Source: an uncultured Peptococcaceae bacterium (lineage in GTDB: Bacteria > Bacillota > Peptococcia > Peptococcales > Peptococcaceae). Taken from it: 9,832 nt of DNA. The notes under the pieces are model-generated. The model was not told the DNA's origin. It worked only from the letters and a program-made list of their open reading frames with translations, and did no database searches. A program made the translations under genes and the position numbers. Shown piece by piece: positions 7,390 through 9,832 of this stretch; positions within the stretch are counted from its first letter, which is position 1; the number at the start of each line of letters is the position of its first letter. The stretch spans positions 1 through 9,832 of the forward strand of contig CABUKW010000117.1 of NCBI GenBank assembly GCA_902492275.1. Direction: 5' to 3'.

Positions 7390-7491
7390 CACTGCTCTGT
7401 TCGCTGGCACAAAAATGGCCTGTGGACAAGTCATGGGCTATCCAAAAATCGCATTGCAACCTATCCCCATCATACAACAAGGAGGTTTCCC

Positions 7492-8910
7492 ATGGGCAAA
7501 AAATTTTCTGCAATATCAAAATTTCGCATCATCGCCTGGATTATGCTGTTGGTCGCCGTTGGCTTCCTCTGTTACGCCTTTCAACATCCAGAAGGGGGCT
7601 GGCCCTGGAGCAACACTGTCAGTTATACCTTGTACACAGTTTACCTGCTGCTGATGCTGGTTTTCTTCATGGCACCCTTCCGGGCCGATTTTTCATGGAA
7701 ACAATTTTTCCGGCACCGGCTTCCCAAGCTGCTGCTTGTAACCGTTACCATCATGATTTTCGCTGTTCTTACTGCAGTCACTTCCATATTTCTGCTATTT
7801 GTGCTAATGCTGCTGCAAATTCCCAAGCCCCTTGTGTATTATACGGCCCTTTTGCCGCTGCTGTTATTCTTAACCGCCGTCGCCAATTATATTATCACCC
7901 AATCCAAATACAGCGCCCCATGGCTGCGCTTACGCAGCTACGCAATCAAATTGTTCCTGCCCTTCACCCTCATTTTCGGGATGATGGTTTTTTCCATGGA
8001 GGCTTATCAGGAGCAAATAACAGTGCCGGCCACCACCATGATTCAACTGGAGCGCTATTATCCTTTTCAGCCTGAGTCCGATTTAGCGCGGTTAGACCAT
8101 CCCGCCAGCCTGCAAATTACATCCGATTATCCTGTGGTAGACGGCGCCACCGCCCTGGTGCCAGTTTATGCCGCCTTTGTCAATGCCGTATATCAGCAAG
8201 AGGAAGCGGTCATCTACAACTTTTACTATGATCCGCTGCGCTACTTCAACACAGTGGGCGGCTATATGGCGTTGGCAGAAGGTCGGACCGACATTTTGTT
8301 TGCCGCTTACCCTTCCGAAGATCAACTGGCCTATGCCCAACAGTGCCGCAACCAATTGTTTTTTACGCCCATCGGCCGGGAAGGCTTTGTGTTTTTCGTC
8401 AACGCCTCCAATCCGGTGGAGAACCTGACCAGCCATCAACTGCGGGCTATCTACAGCGGAGAGATTACCAACTGGCAGCAGGTTGGCGGCCCCAACTGCA
8501 AAATTGAGGCTTTTCAACGCAATGTTGGCAGCGGCAGTCAGAGCGCTCTGCTGCGCTTTATGGGTGACACGCCGCTGATGACGCCGCCGCAGAACCAAGT
8601 ATATGATCTGATGTCCGGCATTATCTATGAAGCGGCCGATTATAAAAATCACAGCAATGCTATCGGTTTTTCCTTCCGCTACTACGCCCAGGATATGGTG
8701 GCAGACAAAAATATCAAGCTCTTATCGGTAGATGGGATTGCGCCCACTGTGGAAAATATCCGCAGCGGCGCTTATCCGCTCACATCGGATTTTTACGCCG
8801 TTACCAGCCAGCAATCCAACGCCAACAGTCAGGTGCTGATTGATTGGATTCTCTCATCGGAAGGCCAACAATTAATCGAAGACACCGGATACGCTGGCAT
8901 TGGAAAATAA
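7492..8910 (+). CDS. Five-TM membrane protein with extracellular PstS-like substrate-binding domain
   Basis: The protein has 472 residues. Five hydrophobic segments (about 13-30, 43-61, 80-108, 114-135, 151-169) are separated by basic loops (64-79 and 137-150) that fit the positive-inside rule. This puts the N-terminus inside and the large C-terminal domain (about 205-470) outside. That domain reads as a periplasmic-binding-protein-like fold of the PstS type: PVVDGATALVPVYAAF (214-229), an AEGRTDILFA block, IYSGEITNW (320-328), RNVGSGSQSALL (343-354) and a C-terminal SSEGQQLIEDTGYAGI block. There is no lipobox or cleavable signal peptide. AAGGAGG lies 8 bases before the ATG. No pst permease or ATPase is adjacent, so a sensing or transport-accessory role beside the XRE regulator is possible. 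Ligand unknown; phosphate is only one option. Confidence 0.85.
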   Translation: MGKKFSAISKFRIIAWIMLLVAVGFLCYAFQHPEGGWPWSNTVSYTLYTVYLLLMLVFFMAPFRADFSWKQFFRHRLPKLLLVTVTIMIFAVLTAVTSIFLLFVLMLLQIPKPLVYYTALLPLLLFLTAVANYIITQSKYSAPWLRLRSYAIKLFLPFTLIFGMMVFSMEAYQEQITVPATTMIQLERYYPFQPESDLARLDHPASLQITSDYPVVDGATALVPVYAAFVNAVYQQEEAVIYNFYYDPLRYFNTVGGYMALAEGRTDILFAAYPSEDQLAYAQQCRNQLFFTPIGREGFVFFVNASNPVENLTSHQLRAIYSGEITNWQQVGGPNCKIEAFQRNVGSGSQSALLRFMGDTPLMTPPQNQVYDLMSGIIYEAADYKNHSNAIGFSFRYYAQDMVADKNIKLLSVDGIAPTVENIRSGAYPLTSDFYAVTSQQSNANSQVLIDWILSSEGQQLIEDTGYAGIGK

Positions 8911-8921
8911 TTCTGCGCAAC

Positions 8922-8960
8922 AAAACACCGCCTTGCAGCCCAGCAGCGGTGTTTTTCTTT
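8922..8960 (+). terminator. Terminator after the membrane binding-protein gene
   Basis: AAAACACCGC (8922-8931) pairs perfectly with GCGGTGTTTT (8946-8955) around a 14-base loop and runs into TCTTTTTC. It starts 12 bases after the stop codon, which supports ending the regulator/binding-protein operon here. Confidence 0.9.
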
Positions 8961-8972
8961 TTCTAAAAAATT

Positions 8973-9001
8973 TTCATCATTTCATCATTTTTCTGTATGA
9001 T
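8973..9001 (+). promoter_or_regulatory. Possible promoter of the HD hydrolase gene
   Basis: TATGAT (8996-9001) is a good -10. With a 17-base spacer the -35 would be TTCATC (8973-8978), only three of six matches. The preceding terminator makes a separate promoter necessary, and this is the best candidate seen. Confidence 0.4.
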
Positions 9002-9044
9002 TTGCCGAAGTTGGGCACACTACTCCCAAAGGAGTTGAACACCC

Positions 9045-9629
9045 ATGCATTTTGAAGAACGACAACTGCTGCACAAAGCCATCCTCTTTGCCACCCAGGC
9101 CCATCAAGGACAAAAGCGCAAAGGCAGCGGCCTGGACTATATCTGCCATCCCTTAGAAGTGCTGCAAATTCTCACCCAATGCGGAGCAGCTCTGCCAGTA
9201 CTCATTGCCGGTGTGCTGCATGATACCATTGAAGACACGCCAGTCACTGCCCAACAAATTCATGACACCTTCGGCCCGAAAGTAACCGCTTTAGTCCTGC
9301 ATCACAGCGAGGACAAGGGCAAAACATGGAAAGAGCGCAAAATTGCCGCCATCCGGGAAGCCCAAATCGGCACACCGGAATGTAAGCTGCTCATCGCCGC
9401 CGATAAAGTTTCCAACCTGCGCAGCACAGCCGCAGCCCATCAGCAGCTCGGAGAAAGCCTGTGGCAGCGCTTTAACGCCAATCGGGAAGAAATCCAGTGG
9501 TACTATCATTCTATGCTGGACGCCCTGCAAGAGCTGAAAAACTGTACGCAAACCGCAGAACTGTACGCCGAGATGGAACAGCTCTATCAGGAAATCTTTT
9601 CTCCCGTTACAGGCGCTGTATCCGTCTAA
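9045..9629 (+). CDS. Small stand-alone HD-domain hydrolase, probable (p)ppGpp hydrolase
   Basis: A 194-residue cytoplasmic protein resembling the hydrolase half of RelA/SpoT and the small alarmone hydrolases (Mesh1-like, usually about 180 residues). Seen: AHQGQKRKGSGLDYICHP with H35, the metal-binding VLHDTIEDT motif with H59-D60 and the E63-D64 pair diagnostic of Mn-dependent ppGpp hydrolases, and AADKVSNLR with D120 and N124. No synthetase, TGS or ACT domain is present. A WKERK stretch (95-99) is typical of a group of small Bacillota HD proteins. Expected reaction: removal of the 3'-pyrophosphate of (p)ppGpp. Related proteins can also act on other nucleotides such as NADPH, so substrate remains inferred. 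AAAGGAG lies 10 bases upstream of the ATG. It sits alone between two terminators as a single-gene unit. Confidence 0.87.
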   Translation: MHFEERQLLHKAILFATQAHQGQKRKGSGLDYICHPLEVLQILTQCGAALPVLIAGVLHDTIEDTPVTAQQIHDTFGPKVTALVLHHSEDKGKTWKERKIAAIREAQIGTPECKLLIAADKVSNLRSTAAAHQQLGESLWQRFNANREEIQWYYHSMLDALQELKNCTQTAELYAEMEQLYQEIFSPVTGAVSV

Positions 9630-9647
9630 ATACCATCAAGCCCCTAA

Positions 9648-9687
9648 GCAAAACGGAAAGCAAACAGATGTCGGCTTTCCGTTTTGC
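9648..9687. terminator. 14-bp perfect hairpin, possible bidirectional terminator
   Basis: GCAAAACGGAAAGC (9648-9661) and GCTTTCCGTTTTGC (9674-9687) are perfect complements around a 12-base loop, starting 19 bases after the HD gene stop. No T-run follows the full stem, but on either strand the inner GGAAAGC/GCTTTCC stem is followed by GTTTTGC, which could serve as a short U-tract. It probably ends the HD transcript and may block a convergent one. Confidence 0.65.
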
Positions 9688-9761
9688 CATATTCACAGCA
9701 CTGCACCGAAACTGTATCCCTTTTGCCAGAATGAAATATCCAGAAATTACTAAATATTCAC

Positions 9762-9790
9762 TTTACAAGCAGCAGATTCTATTGTACAAT
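9762..9790 (+). promoter_or_regulatory. Rightward promoter for a gene beyond the window
   Basis: TTTACA (9762-9767) and TACAAT (9785-9790) are separated by exactly 17 bases; each matches five of six consensus bases. Initiation would be near 9797. The remaining 35 bases contain no ribosome binding site or start codon context, so the transcript begins with a leader or a non-coding RNA that continues past the edge. A small inverted repeat (GGAA/TTCC, 9802-9815) lies in it. Confidence 0.65.
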
Positions 9791-9832
9791 AGCCTTAGAC
9801 AGGAATGGTCGTTCCAGCACACATCCCACTTT

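Noticed and set aside
7230..8075. 281-codon open frame on the plus strand
   Set aside because: It overlaps the end of the XRE gene and the start of the membrane binding-protein gene in another frame. The two real genes have motifs, good starts and ribosome binding sites; this frame has none.
8092..8652. 186-codon open frame on the minus strand
   Set aside because: Antisense to the binding-protein domain, with no motif; a mirror of its codon bias.
8975..8991. Short direct repeat of TCATCATT before the HD gene
   Set aside because: Only two copies of about seven bases in AT-rich DNA; not enough to call a repeat element or operator.
1..9832. Mobile elements, CRISPR arrays, defence systems, tRNA or rRNA genes
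   Set aside because: No transposase, integrase, regularly spaced repeats, cloverleaf or rRNA-like sequence was seen; gene content is core metabolism and regulation.

Overview
The window is a chromosomal, housekeeping-type stretch from a Bacillota (Firmicutes) bacterium, probably an anaerobic or microaerobic clostridial or Negativicutes-like lineage. The evidence is strong AAGGAGG-type ribosome binding sites on most genes, U-tailed intrinsic terminators, an extended -10 promoter on gltB and on the regulator gene, a short-Q-loop CydA and the protein family types. The exact genus cannot be read from the sequence. I see no tRNA, rRNA, insertion sequence, phage gene or CRISPR array.

Layout. (1) Bases 1-3780, minus strand: most of gltB, the glutamate synthase large subunit, missing only its C-terminal end beyond base 1. 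(2) Bases 3781-4353: an AT-rich intergenic region of about 570 bases. It holds the cydAB terminator (4292-4336), a second intrinsic terminator hairpin (about 3994-4028) with its own promoter-like sequence upstream (4150-4178), several dyads and an extended -10 promoter for gltB (3813-3842). Together these suggest an undescribed short structured RNA, or an attenuated leader, between the two operons. (3) Bases 4354-6731, minus strand: cydA-cydB, overlapping by 10 bases, encoding a cytochrome bd quinol oxidase. (4) Bases 6784-6913: back-to-back promoters for cydA (leftward) and an XRE regulator (rightward), with three short palindromes just downstream of the regulator's promoter. (5) Bases 6931-8910, plus strand: an XRE-type HTH regulator followed by a five-TM protein with a large extracellular PstS-like binding domain. 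They look like one operon, closed by a strong terminator. (6) Bases 9045-9629, plus strand: a small stand-alone HD hydrolase with all ppGpp-hydrolase motif residues, closed by a 14-bp hairpin. (7) The right edge holds a good rightward promoter (9762-9790) for something beyond the window.

How the genes may fit together. GltB makes glutamate from 2-oxoglutarate and glutamine. Cytochrome bd removes O2 and lets the cell respire at very low oxygen. The HD protein probably trims alarmones. The least explained unit is the XRE regulator plus membrane-tethered binding protein, which has no ABC permease or ATPase beside it and is divergent from cydAB. Its partner and ligand cannot be told from sequence. 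All functional assignments rest on recognised motifs in the translated sequence; no database search was run.
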